In this document: positions 21,784 through 29,361 of the stretch, piece after piece
Numbering within the stretch: the stretch's first letter is position 1
Layout of the letters: each line of letters starts with the position of its first letter
Source of the DNA: Naasia sp. SYSU D00057
GTDB lineage: Bacteria > Actinomycetota > Actinomycetes > Actinomycetales > Microbacteriaceae
Direction of reading: 5' to 3'
DNA length: 64,000 bases
NCBI RefSeq assembly: GCF_017916505.1
Contig: NZ_JAFMSZ010000001.1
Coordinates: 1 to 64,000, forward strand
The notes under the pieces: generated by a model
Database searches by the model: none
What the model was told of the DNA's origin: nothing
The model's input: the letters and a program-made list of their open reading frames with translations, nothing else
Made by a program: the position numbers and the translations under genes

Positions 21784-22620
21784 TCAGTGGCGGGCGAGGA
21801 CGGCCATCACCGTCTCGAGGACGAGCGGCCACTCGTAGATGACGTGCGCGTAGCTGAAGTGCAGGACGGTGAGGCCTCGCTGGTTGAGGAGCGCGGTCCG
21901 TCGCCGGTCACGGGAGAAGGACCCCTCCTGAGCATGGGTGGACCGGCCGTCGAGCTCGATGACGAGCCAGCCGTCGATGAGCAGGTCGACCCGGCCCACT
22001 CCGGGCACGACGACCTGCGGTTCCGCTCGGATGCCCGACAGCTGGAGCCGATATCGGGCGATCGACTCGATCCCCTCCTCGCTCCGCCCGTCGACGTGCT
22101 GAGCGACCCGCGCAAGGTGCGGCGGCAGTCCGGCCAGCAGTGCGAGGACCGCCCCCTCGGAGGCGATCCGGCGGAACAGGAGCGAGTCCAGGATGGCGAC
22201 CGCATAGTCGGCGGGCTGGCACTCGACAGCATGCGCGATGGCGCGGGGGAGTGAGCTGACGCCCTCCGACCACTCCTGCCGATCGACCTTGGAGTGCCAG
22301 TGGACGGTGACGCCGTCGCGAGTCGCCGGGTCCGCGTTCCTCAGGCGCCGTCCGGCCGCTGAGAACGGCATCGCGAGATGCAGCCCGGTGTCCGGCGGGC
22401 ACCAGGCGCCGTAGAGCCGCAGCGCCGACACGCATCCGGGGCGGCCGCCGAGCTGCATCGCCCTGATCAGGTCGGGGTCCGTCCCCGGCTCGGCGTACCA
22501 GCCGCGGACGACCCGCTGCAGCCGGCCGTCCTGCAGGGACCGCTGCACGCCGCCGAGTGTCATCCCTCGATCCCGCAGCGTCGCGCTTCGCAGAAGGGGT
22601 GGGGTCCGGAGAGCAGGCAT
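21784..22620 (-). CDS. AbiEi-type winged-helix plus DUF559 (PD-(D/E)XK nuclease-like) protein
   Basis: This 278-residue protein has an N-terminal segment (LRDRGMTLGGVQRSLQDGRL then QRVVRGWYA) resembling the winged-helix of AbiEi-type antitoxins. Its C-terminal half (about 185-275) resembles the DUF559/Vsr-like nuclease fold, with a Glu in EEGIESIARYRL, Asp in VGRVDLLIDGWL and the ExD pair in VIELDGRSTHA, then DRRRTALLNQRG. No cognate AbiEii toxin lies beside it, so a standard toxin-antitoxin pair is unlikely. It is bracketed by repeat clusters A and B. Its start codon sits inside a degenerate repeat copy (AGAGCAGGCAT on the plus strand). The function is unknown. Confidence 0.82.
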   Translation of the reverse strand: MPALRTPPLLRSATLRDRGMTLGGVQRSLQDGRLQRVVRGWYAEPGTDPDLIRAMQLGGRPGCVSALRLYGAWCPPDTGLHLAMPFSAAGRRLRNADPATRDGVTVHWHSKVDRQEWSEGVSSLPRAIAHAVECQPADYAVAILDSLLFRRIASEGAVLALLAGLPPHLARVAQHVDGRSEEGIESIARYRLQLSGIRAEPQVVVPGVGRVDLLIDGWLVIELDGRSTHAQEGSFSRDRRRTALLNQRGLTVLHFSYAHVIYEWPLVLETVMAVLARH

Positions 22621-22724
22621 GCCGGCAGTGTGCGGCGCAGGGCCGGGCGGACGCGGCCCCGGGAGGAAGTCGCAACAAAGGCCGTCTTCCGATCGTGCTG
22701 GGGAGGACGGAGGCTTGGTAGGGC

Positions 22725-22801
22725 GTCAGCAGGCACCGAGTGGGTTCAGCAGGCGCGGCAGGCCCGATTTCGCCTGCTGAGTCGCGGATGTGCCTGCTGA
22801 A
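22725..22801. repeat. 77-bp dyad unit B1
   Basis: F at 22725 (one mismatch) and 22745, R at 22772 and 22792. Spacers are 10, 17 and 10 bases. It begins about 105 bp upstream of the DUF559 gene start codon. Confidence 0.87.
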
Positions 22802-22906
22802 GACGATCGCCGTCCCGATCAGTGGTGAAGGCGCCAGTTGAGAACGCAGGTTTCAGCCGACCGACGGTGGCGGCTGCGGAGTGGGAGGCGATTCCTGCTG
22901 GACCGC

Positions 22907-22983
22907 TTCAGCAGGCGCCGACGGGGTTCAGCAGGCGCGGCAGGGCCGATTTCGCCTGCTGAGCAGCGGATGTGCCTGCTGAA
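22907..22983. repeat. 77-bp dyad unit B2
   Basis: F at 22907 and 22927 (both exact), R at 22954 and 22974. Spacers are 10, 17 and 10 bases. The 17-base spacer differs from that of B1 by one base. Confidence 0.88.
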
Positions 22984-23067
22984 GCAGATGTCCTGTGCAG
23001 CGGGGGAAGCGCGGTGCCCGGCTGGGTCGGAAGTGTTCCTGCTGAGCCGGAGGTGCCCGTGGGCGGC

Positions 23068-23144
23068 TTCGGCAGGCGTGGAGGGGATTCAGCAGGAATG
23101 GCAGGGCCGATTGTGCCTGCTGAACCGTGCGCATGCCTGCTGAA
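23068..23144. repeat. 77-bp dyad unit B3
   Basis: F at 23068 and 23088 (one mismatch each), R at 23115 and 23135 (both exact). Spacers are 10, 17 and 10 bases. Confidence 0.86.
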
Positions 23145-23345
23145 GCCGATGCCGGTTTCTGCCGAGCGGCCCAGGTGCCTGCTGAGCGGGAGGCTTGCCT
23201 GCTGAACAGGGCCCCCGCCCGGCCCCTGCCCGCCCCGCCCTGCCCCCCGCCTCGGCCCGCCGCCCTGCCCGCAAGCCCATCCCGAGGGAGACCGAGCCCG
23301 GGACCGGCGGCGCGCGGCCCAGGCAGTGCCGCGCGCCGGGCAGGG

Positions 23346-23726
23346 TCAGCTCATCCGCTGCGAGATGCAGATGAAGTTGCCCTCGCTGTCGCGGAACCAG
23401 GCGGTGCGGGCCTCCTCGTCCTCGACCACGCCGTTCTCGGTCTTCATCACACCGGGAATCTCGAAGTCCTCGAACACGACCCCGCGCTCGCGCATGACCC
23501 GCATCTCCTCGGCGAGGTCGTCCGTGCCGAAGCACAGCTGCGTGTTCTTCGCGGTGCCCGCGTTCTCGGTCTCGTAGAGGTCGAAGGCAGAGCCGTCGAC
23601 GCGGTAGGTGAGGAGGCGGCCCTCCTCGTGCTCCTCGGCGGGATCCAAGCCGAGCATGTCGTGGTAGAACCGGCGAGCCCGGGCCAAGTCGGCGGCGGGC
23701 AGCACGGCGTGCATTTCCTTGAGCAT
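23346..23726 (-). CDS. VOC (glyoxalase/bleomycin-resistance) family protein
   Basis: This 126-residue single-domain VOC protein starts MLKEMHAVLPAADLARARRF and has the paired beta-alpha-beta-beta-beta halves (LCFGTDDLAEEMRVMRERG in the second). The ATG at 23726 has GGAGGAGC a few bases upstream; an open frame continues upstream but is Pro/Arg-rich noise. The metal ligands cannot be fixed without alignment, so the substrate is unknown. Confidence 0.87.
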   Translation of the reverse strand: MLKEMHAVLPAADLARARRFYHDMLGLDPAEEHEEGRLLTYRVDGSAFDLYETENAGTAKNTQLCFGTDDLAEEMRVMRERGVVFEDFEIPGVMKTENGVVEDEEARTAWFRDSEGNFICISQRMS

Positions 23727-24001
23727 GGTCGCTCCTCCAGGAACGGGAGTGGCCCGGGAGTCGACGGGCCGGGGAAGGGCGAAAGCGTCACGCAGGCGCT
23801 TCCCGTCCGGCGGCGGTGCCGTCGGGAAGAGGGTCAGCCGAATGCTACGCCGCACCCATCCGGCGCGGCAGGGGGCGGAACGGGGGCGCCGACGCCCGTG
23901 GAGACGGCACCGAGCGCCGCCCGTCCACTGGGGCGACAGGGGCGCGCAGCGGGCGGAAGATGCCCGGGAATGCGGACGCCGCCACGCCGGTTGCACCCGA
24001 C

Positions 24002-24394
24002 ATGGCTACGACGACTCTGACCAAGGAGACGCACGACGAGACCGTCGCCGACGGCATCGTCCTCATCGACTTCTGGGCCGCCTGGTGCGGTCCGTGCCGA
24101 CAGTTCGCCCCCATCTTCGAGAAGGCGAGCGAGGCGCACCCGGATGTGACCTTCGCCAAGGTGGACACCGACGCCGAGCAGCAGCTCTCCGCCGAGTACG
24201 GCATCCGCTCCATCCCGACGCTGGTCGTCTACCGCGACGGCATCCCCGTCTTCGGGCAGCCCGGCGCGATTCCCGGCGCAGCCCTCGAGGACCTCATCGG
24301 CCAGGTGAAGGCGCTCGACATGGACGACGTCAGGAAGCGCTACGAGGAGGCCCGCGCGGCCGCTCAGGCGCAGGCTGTCGCGCCCCAGGCCTGA
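24002..24394 (+). CDS. trxA: Thioredoxin
   Basis: This 130-residue thioredoxin has the active site WCGPC in FWAAWCGPCRQFAPIFEKAS and the cis-Pro in IRSIPTLVVYRDG. Ala-rich, charged residues after about position 105 form a C-terminal extension not found in the shortest thioredoxins. The ATG at 24002 gives MATTTLTKETHDETV; longer in-frame extension upstream is not thioredoxin-like. It is a single-gene unit. Confidence 0.93.
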   Translation: MATTTLTKETHDETVADGIVLIDFWAAWCGPCRQFAPIFEKASEAHPDVTFAKVDTDAEQQLSAEYGIRSIPTLVVYRDGIPVFGQPGAIPGAALEDLIGQVKALDMDDVRKRYEEARAAAQAQAVAPQA

Positions 24395-24443
24395 CGCCCC
24401 CGGTGCGGCGCCGCGACAGGGCGGCGCCGCCATACTGGGAGGC

Positions 24444-25685
24444 ATGACCAGCGGCGCGGCCGGGGGCCTGCGGCGCGGCGCCGCGGCCCTCTTCAGCGTC
24501 CTCGTGCGGGTGCGGCTGCCCGCCGTCCTGGTTCTCGCCGCCACCGCCGCGGCGATCACCCTGCTGTCGATCGAGACCCCGATCGCGTCGAGCGCCTACG
24601 GGATCCCGCTCGCGGTCGCGTTCGGACTGGTCCTCGCGCACGTCGGCGCCCTGCCGCTGGCCGTGGTGAGCCCGGTGACCGCCTCCGTGCTCGCGCTGGC
24701 CGCCAGTCTCGCGCTGCAGCTGCTCTCCGCCGACGTCGTCTCCCGGCCCTGGCCCTGGTGGCCGGTCATGATCGTCACGCACACCCTGCTCGTGCTGATC
24801 GTCGGCGTCCGCGCCCCGTGGACGCGCGCCCTCGGCGCGTGGCTCGTCACCGCCGTGGCCTCCTTCGTGACCGTGCTCAATGTCCGGCACGCGGACACCG
24901 AGGCGGCGTCCCAGAACCTCGTCACCTTCGTGTCCATCACGGGCGGCGTGCTGGTGGCCGCCATCGTGCTCATGCAGTGGCACAGCATCCGTCGGCAGCT
25001 GATCAGCGAGCGGCAGTCGAGCGCCGAGGAGTACTCCCGCCGCGTGCTCGCGGAGGACCGCGCCCGCATCGCCCGCGAGCTGCACGACGTGGTCGCGCAC
25101 AGCATGTCCATCATCAACATCCAGGCCAGCACCGCCCGCTACCGGGACCCGTCGCTCAGCGCCAGCGCCATCGAGGAGTTCGAGGAGATCGCCACCTCCT
25201 CGCGCCAGGCGCTCGGCGAGATGCGCGGCCTGCTCGGCGTGCTCCGGCCCGACGACGTGGCCGGGGAGCTGTCCCCGCAGCCGGGGGTCCGCGACATCGC
25301 CGAGCTGGTCGCACAGGCCCGTCGGAACGGCATGCGGATCACACTCGAGGGCCTCGACTCGCTGGATGCCGACGACCTCTCGGAGGTCGTCGGGCTGACC
25401 GCCTACCGGATCGTCCAGGAGGCGCTCACGAACGCGTTCCGCCACGCTCCCGGCGCTCCGGTGTGGGTGAACATCGAGCGCTCCGGCCTCGCCCTCGTCG
25501 TCTCGGTCCGCAACGGCTCCTCCGTGTCGCTGCGCTCGACGAGCGGTTCGCGGCTCGGACTCATCGGGATGCGGGAGCGCGTCACGAGCGTGAGCGGCTC
25601 CCTCCAGACCGAGAAGACCGCGGACGACGGCTTCCTCGTCCGCGCTGTCCTGCCCATCCGCAGCGAGGGAACGGGAGCGGCATGA
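24444..25685 (+). CDS. DesK/NarL-type sensor histidine kinase
   Basis: This 413-residue membrane kinase has about five to six hydrophobic segments in residues 20-175, no large extracellular loop, then a coiled linker (SERQSSAEEYSRRVLAEDRA). The HisKA_3 phospho-acceptor is His in ARIARELHDVVAHSMSIINI, followed by a HATPase domain with the N-box RIVQEALTNAFRHAPG and GLIGMRERV. The loop-poor, all-membrane sensor resembles DesK, which senses membrane thickness or fluidity. It is coupled by ATGA overlap to a response regulator, and a desaturase follows, which supports this role. Confidence 0.9.
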   Translation: MTSGAAGGLRRGAAALFSVLVRVRLPAVLVLAATAAAITLLSIETPIASSAYGIPLAVAFGLVLAHVGALPLAVVSPVTASVLALAASLALQLLSADVVSRPWPWWPVMIVTHTLLVLIVGVRAPWTRALGAWLVTAVASFVTVLNVRHADTEAASQNLVTFVSITGGVLVAAIVLMQWHSIRRQLISERQSSAEEYSRRVLAEDRARIARELHDVVAHSMSIINIQASTARYRDPSLSASAIEEFEEIATSSRQALGEMRGLLGVLRPDDVAGELSPQPGVRDIAELVAQARRNGMRITLEGLDSLDADDLSEVVGLTAYRIVQEALTNAFRHAPGAPVWVNIERSGLALVVSVRNGSSVSLRSTSGSRLGLIGMRERVTSVSGSLQTEKTADDGFLVRAVLPIRSEGTGAA

Positions 25686-26341
25686 CCATCCGAGTCGCCA
25701 TCGCGGACGACCAGGCCATGGTGCGGGCCGGCTTCGCCGCCCTCCTCGGCGCCCAGCCCGACATCGAGGTCGTCGGCGAGGCGCACAACGGCGAGGAGGC
25801 CATCGCCCTCGTCGCCGCGGCGCAGCCCGACGTCGTGCTGATGGACGTCCGGATGCCGGTCCTCGACGGCATCGAGGCCACCGGATCGATCGTCCAGTCG
25901 GATCCGCACGTCCGAGTCATCATGCTGACCACGTTCGACATCGACGAGTACGTGTACGACGCCATCCGCGCGGGAGCCAGCGGCTTCCTGCTCAAGGACG
26001 CCCTGCCGGCCGACCTCGTCAACGCGGTGCGCGTCGTGGCCGCCGGGGACGCCCTCCTCGCGCCCAAGGTGACCCGGCGGATGATCGAGCGCTTCGCGGC
26101 GGGCCCCGCCCCGCGCCGGCCCGTCGAGCTCGAGGGGCTCACCGAGCGCGAGCGGGAGGTGCTCGTCCAGGTCGCGCGGGGACGCAGCAACCAGGAGATC
26201 TCGCGCGACCTGTTCATCGCGGAGCAGACCGTGAAGTCGCACGTCAGCCGCGTGCTCGCGAAGCTCGGGGTCCGGGACCGCGCCCAGGCCGTCGTCGCCG
26301 CCTACGAGAGCGGCCTCGTCGTGCCGGGCCCGGCCCGGTAG
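25682..26341 (+). CDS. DesR-like LuxR/NarL-family response regulator
   Basis: This 219-residue regulator has a receiver domain with acidic pair DD at residues 9-10, phospho-acceptor Asp near 55 (VVLMDVRMPVLDG), Thr in LTTFD and Lys in FLLKDALP. Its C-terminal LuxR-type HTH is LTEREREVLVQVARGRSNQE with the recognition helix in TVKSHVSRVLAKLG. It is cotranscribed with the kinase by 4-bp overlap. Its likely target is the desaturase promoter 100 bases downstream. Confidence 0.94.
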   Translation: MTIRVAIADDQAMVRAGFAALLGAQPDIEVVGEAHNGEEAIALVAAAQPDVVLMDVRMPVLDGIEATGSIVQSDPHVRVIMLTTFDIDEYVYDAIRAGASGFLLKDALPADLVNAVRVVAAGDALLAPKVTRRMIERFAAGPAPRRPVELEGLTEREREVLVQVARGRSNQEISRDLFIAEQTVKSHVSRVLAKLGVRDRAQAVVAAYESGLVVPGPAR

Positions 26342-26366
26342 CTCGACTTCGCGCTAGGCCTTTCGG

Positions 26367-26395
26367 CCCTACCGGTCAACCCTACGGAGGTAGGG
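26367..26395 (+). promoter_or_regulatory. Candidate response-regulator operator before the desaturase
   Basis: CCCTAC (26380) and GTAGGG (26390) form a perfect 6-bp inverted repeat with a 4-bp GGAG spacer, and another CCCTAC half-site lies at 26367. A dyad of this size and position suits a NarL/LuxR-type dimer such as the adjacent regulator. Binding is inferred. Confidence 0.55.
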
Positions 26396-26439
26396 GGTGA
26401 ACGGCTCCCCGGAGGGACGACCGGGCCTTCCGCGCTCCG

Positions 26440-26445
26440 TAGCGT
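26440..26445 (+). promoter_or_regulatory. Candidate -10 element of a leaderless desaturase mRNA
   Basis: TAGCGT ends six bases before the desaturase ATG and no Shine-Dalgarno sequence precedes the ATG. The same hexamer precedes the aldehyde dehydrogenase GTG at the same distance (30861-30866). Confidence 0.5.
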
Positions 26446-26451
26446 GGCCAC

Positions 26452-27561
26452 ATGACCACGATCACCCCGAGCACGTTCCGGCCCACACAGCCGCGGACCG
26501 TGCGTGCCGGACGAGCGCAGGATGCGCACACCAGCGACTACACGGCCCTGGCCAAGGAGATCAAGGCCGCGGGCCTGCTCGAGCGCCGGCCCCGTTGGTA
26601 CGCGGTCCGCACCGTCGTGCTCGCCGCCGCCGTCGCCCTCGGCTTCGTGCTGCTCTTCACCCTCGGTCAGACCTGGTGGCAGCTCCTCGTCGCCGTCTAC
26701 TTCTCGGTCGTCTTCACCCAGATCGCGTTCCTCGCCCACGACAGCGCCCACCGGCAGATGTTCGAGTCGGGCAAGCGCAACGAGTGGTTCTCACGGGTCA
26801 TCGGCAACCTCTTCGTCGGCCTCAGCTACGGCTGGTGGATGACGAAGCACTCCAAGCACCACGCCAACCCGAACACCATGGGCAAGGACGGCGACATCCG
26901 CCCCGGCGCGATCATCTTCACCCAGGAGGACGCGGCTCCGGTCAGCGGCCTGCACGCCAAGATCATGGCCAAGCAGGGCTGGTTCTTCCTGCCGATCCTG
27001 CTGCTCTCCGGCGCCGACCTGCACGTCAGCGCCGTCAAGGCCGTGCTCGGCGCCGAGCCGGTGAAGCACCGCGTGTCCGAGGGGATCCTGCTCGCGATCC
27101 GCCTCATCGGGTTCCCCGTGCTCGTCCTCCTCGCGCTCGGCCCGGTGCTCGGCGCCGCGTTCCTCGTGGTCCAGGTCGCCGCGTTCGGCCTCTACATGGG
27201 CGGCAGCTTCGCCCCCAACCACAAGGGCATGCCCCTCATCGGCGAGAACGAGAAGGTCGACTTCCTCCGCCGCCAGGTGCTCACCTCGCGCAACATCAGC
27301 GGCCGCTGGGTCGTCCCCACCGCGATGGGCGGCCTCAACTACCAGGTCGAGCACCACCTCTTCCCGAACATGCCGAGCGTGAACCTCCGCAAGGCCCGCC
27401 CGATCGTGCAGCGCTACTGCGCGGACCTCGGCGTGCCCTACACGGAGACGACGTTCCTCCAGTCGTACGGCATCATCATCCGCTACCTGCACAAGGTCGG
27501 CGTCAAGTCGGCGGACCCGTTCGACTGCCCGCTGGCCGCCACCTACCGCGCGGCGGCCTGA
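26452..27561 (+). CDS. Membrane fatty acid desaturase
   Basis: This 369-residue integral membrane di-iron desaturase introduces double bonds into acyl chains. It has the three histidine boxes: HDSAHRQ near residue 99, HSKHH near 139 and QVEHHLFP near 303. Hydrophobic pairs lie at about 55-95 and 180-235. It follows a DesK/DesR-like system and a candidate operator, as expected for membrane-fluidity control. The regiochemistry cannot be told from sequence. The 3' end overlaps the convergent FAD monooxygenase gene by 19 bp. Confidence 0.94.
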   Translation: MTTITPSTFRPTQPRTVRAGRAQDAHTSDYTALAKEIKAAGLLERRPRWYAVRTVVLAAAVALGFVLLFTLGQTWWQLLVAVYFSVVFTQIAFLAHDSAHRQMFESGKRNEWFSRVIGNLFVGLSYGWWMTKHSKHHANPNTMGKDGDIRPGAIIFTQEDAAPVSGLHAKIMAKQGWFFLPILLLSGADLHVSAVKAVLGAEPVKHRVSEGILLAIRLIGFPVLVLLALGPVLGAAFLVVQVAAFGLYMGGSFAPNHKGMPLIGENEKVDFLRRQVLTSRNISGRWVVPTAMGGLNYQVEHHLFPNMPSVNLRKARPIVQRYCADLGVPYTETTFLQSYGIIIRYLHKVGVKSADPFDCPLAATYRAAA

Positions 27562-28823
27562 GGCGTCACCGGCAGCGCCTCCGCGGTCCGCACGTGCTCG
27601 GGGAGCACCCCGAACGCGAACACGGACGGGATGACGCGGGTGATCGGGCTGTTCCGCAGCGCCGTCCGCACCGCTGCGGGCACCTGATCCGGGTCGAAGC
27701 CCCGGGTGAGGATGCGGGCGATCACGCCCTTCTGCACGAGCAGCTGGATCCGCTGCGTGACGACGGTGGGCAGCCAGCGCCGGCGCTGCACCCGTGCCAG
27801 CAGCGCCGGGTTGAGGGTCCGCTCGAACCGCAGGGCGTCCGCCTGCGCCCGCCGGAGCGGCCCGGCGAGCAGGTTCGCGGCGGCGACCGCGTCCTGCACG
27901 GCGAGGTTGATGCCGACTCCGCCGACGGGTGACATCGTGTGCGCGGCGTCGCCGATCGCGAGGATGCCGGGCGCCCACCAGCGGCGCAGCCGGGTGATCG
28001 ACACCTGCAGCGTGCGCACCTGATCCCAGTCGGTGATGGCGTCGACACGGTCGGCCGTCCACGGCAGCACCGCGGCGACCCGCCGGCGGAAGGCGGGGAT
28101 GCCCTCGGCACGGACCTCCGCGTCCGCACCCGCCCGCACGAGATAGGCGACCTGCCAGTAGTCGTCCCGGTTCACCGCGACGCCCATCGCCCGGTCGCCG
28201 ACCATGCCCGAGAGCCCCTCCTCGTCGCCCTCATGGCGCGGCAGCCGGAACCAGAGCACGTCGAGGGGCGCGTCGAAGTCGTGCAGCCGGGCGCCGATCG
28301 CCGCCCGCATCGTGGACCGGCGGCCGTCCGCCGCGACGGTGAGCACGGCGCGCAGCTCGTGCTCGCCCGCCGCGTCCCGGTATCGGACGCCTGAGACCGC
28401 GCCGCCGCTGCCGCGCAGGGGCCCGAGGACCTCCGCGGCGCGCAGCAGCCGGAAGGAGGGATAGCGCTCCGCGTGCCGAACGAGCAGCTCCAGCAGATCC
28501 CACTGCGGCGCCATCGCGATCTCGTGGAACGGCGCCCGCGGCCGCACGCGACCGAGGTCCGCCTCGAGCAGCGGGCCCCTCGGCGTGCTGAGCCGCAGGG
28601 ACGGCATCCGGCCCCGCACGATCCCCTGGAACTCGTCGAGCAGGCCGAGCTCGTCGAGGATCTCCTGGGTGCTCGGATGCACGGTGTCGCCCCGGAAATC
28701 CCGGAGGAAGTCGGCGTGCTTCTCGAGCACCGTGACCTCGATGCCGGACCGGGCGAGCAGCAGCCCGAGCACTACCCCGGCGGGCCCGCCGCCCGCGATC
28801 GCGACCGTCGTCGGCTCGCTCAT
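27543..28823 (-). CDS. FAD-dependent aromatic-type monooxygenase
   Basis: This 426-residue flavoprotein of the PHBH/UbiH family has the N-terminal dinucleotide motif AIAGGGPAGVVLGLLLARSG, the DG-type central segment VAADGRRSTMRAAIG and the C-terminal FAD-ribityl motif GDAAHTMSPVGGVGINLAVQ. The ATG at 28823 gives MSEPTTVAIAG; a start at 28844 would add seven residues. The substrate is unknown. It is the last gene of a minus-strand run that begins with the sigma factor. Confidence 0.9.
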   Translation of the reverse strand: MSEPTTVAIAGGGPAGVVLGLLLARSGIEVTVLEKHADFLRDFRGDTVHPSTQEILDELGLLDEFQGIVRGRMPSLRLSTPRGPLLEADLGRVRPRAPFHEIAMAPQWDLLELLVRHAERYPSFRLLRAAEVLGPLRGSGGAVSGVRYRDAAGEHELRAVLTVAADGRRSTMRAAIGARLHDFDAPLDVLWFRLPRHEGDEEGLSGMVGDRAMGVAVNRDDYWQVAYLVRAGADAEVRAEGIPAFRRRVAAVLPWTADRVDAITDWDQVRTLQVSITRLRRWWAPGILAIGDAAHTMSPVGGVGINLAVQDAVAAANLLAGPLRRAQADALRFERTLNPALLARVQRRRWLPTVVTQRIQLLVQKGVIARILTRGFDPDQVPAAVRTALRNSPITRVIPSVFAFGVLPEHVRTAEALPVTPQAAAR

Positions 28824-28884
28824 GCGCCGATCATGGCCTCGCACCCGCCCGCGCGCCAGAGGCGCCCGCCATGGCGGGCGCCGG

Positions 28885-29349
28885 TCAGCTCCAGTCGGGC
28901 AGCGCCGCCCGCTCGGCGGGGTCGAGCGGCTCGGTGAGTCGGAGGGTGTTGCCGAACGGATCGGTGAGCGCGAGCAGCCGAGCGTTCCACGGGACCTCCT
29001 CGGGCCCCTGCACCCACACGGCCGGCCCGAGCACCGGCACGTGCCGACGACGGTCGTCGAGGCCTGCGCGGTACGCGTCGAGCCCGGTGAGCCAGAGGTC
29101 GACGGTCGACCCGGGGGAGGGCTCGTAGGGGCGCTCGCTGAGGTGCAGGGAGGTGGCGCCGCGGCTGACCTGCCCGAACCAGAGGGAGTCGCCGCCCTCG
29201 ACGGGGTCGCCGAAGTCGACGGTGAACCCGAGGAAGTCGCGGTACCAGGCGAGCGCCGTATCGACGTCGAAGATGCGGAACACCGGGATGGTGACCGACC
29301 GCGCGCCCCAGGGGAGAGGTGACGGCGGAACGTCCGCTGTGCTGCTCAT
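28885..29349 (-). CDS. VOC family protein (glyoxalase/bleomycin-resistance type)
   Basis: This protein of 154 residues has a VOC fold, with the characteristic IPVFRIFDVDTALAWYRDFL start of the first module and ALTDPFGNTLRLTEP near the end of the second. It lies 12 bases after the membrane protein at 29362-30186. The ligand is unknown. Confidence 0.87.
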   Translation of the reverse strand: MSSTADVPPSPLPWGARSVTIPVFRIFDVDTALAWYRDFLGFTVDFGDPVEGGDSLWFGQVSRGATSLHLSERPYEPSPGSTVDLWLTGLDAYRAGLDDRRRHVPVLGPAVWVQGPEEVPWNARLLALTDPFGNTLRLTEPLDPAERAALPDWS

Positions 29350-29361
29350 GCTCGCCCGTGC

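Larger units (their letters stand above)
22725..23206. repeat. Cluster B of ordered 10-bp repeats
   Basis: The 725-bp gap between the DUF559 gene start and the VOC gene holds no credible gene. It carries three more 77-bp units with the same F-10-F-17-R-10-R layout (22725-22801, 22907-22983, 23068-23144) and one R-10-R half unit at 23177-23206. Single degenerate R copies lie near 22893 and 23037. The spacer sequences differ from those of cluster A while the spacing is identical. The flank 23207-23345 is simple GC-rich sequence with nothing recognisable. Confidence 0.9.

Noticed and set aside
22378-23205. Open frames across repeat cluster B on both strands
   Set aside because: Same repeat-derived peptides, overlapping each other and the DUF559 gene; no family features.
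21329-23206. CRISPR array
   Set aside because: Repeats are only 10 bp, occur in both orientations and have 10- or 17-base spacers that are shared between units; no cas gene is nearby.
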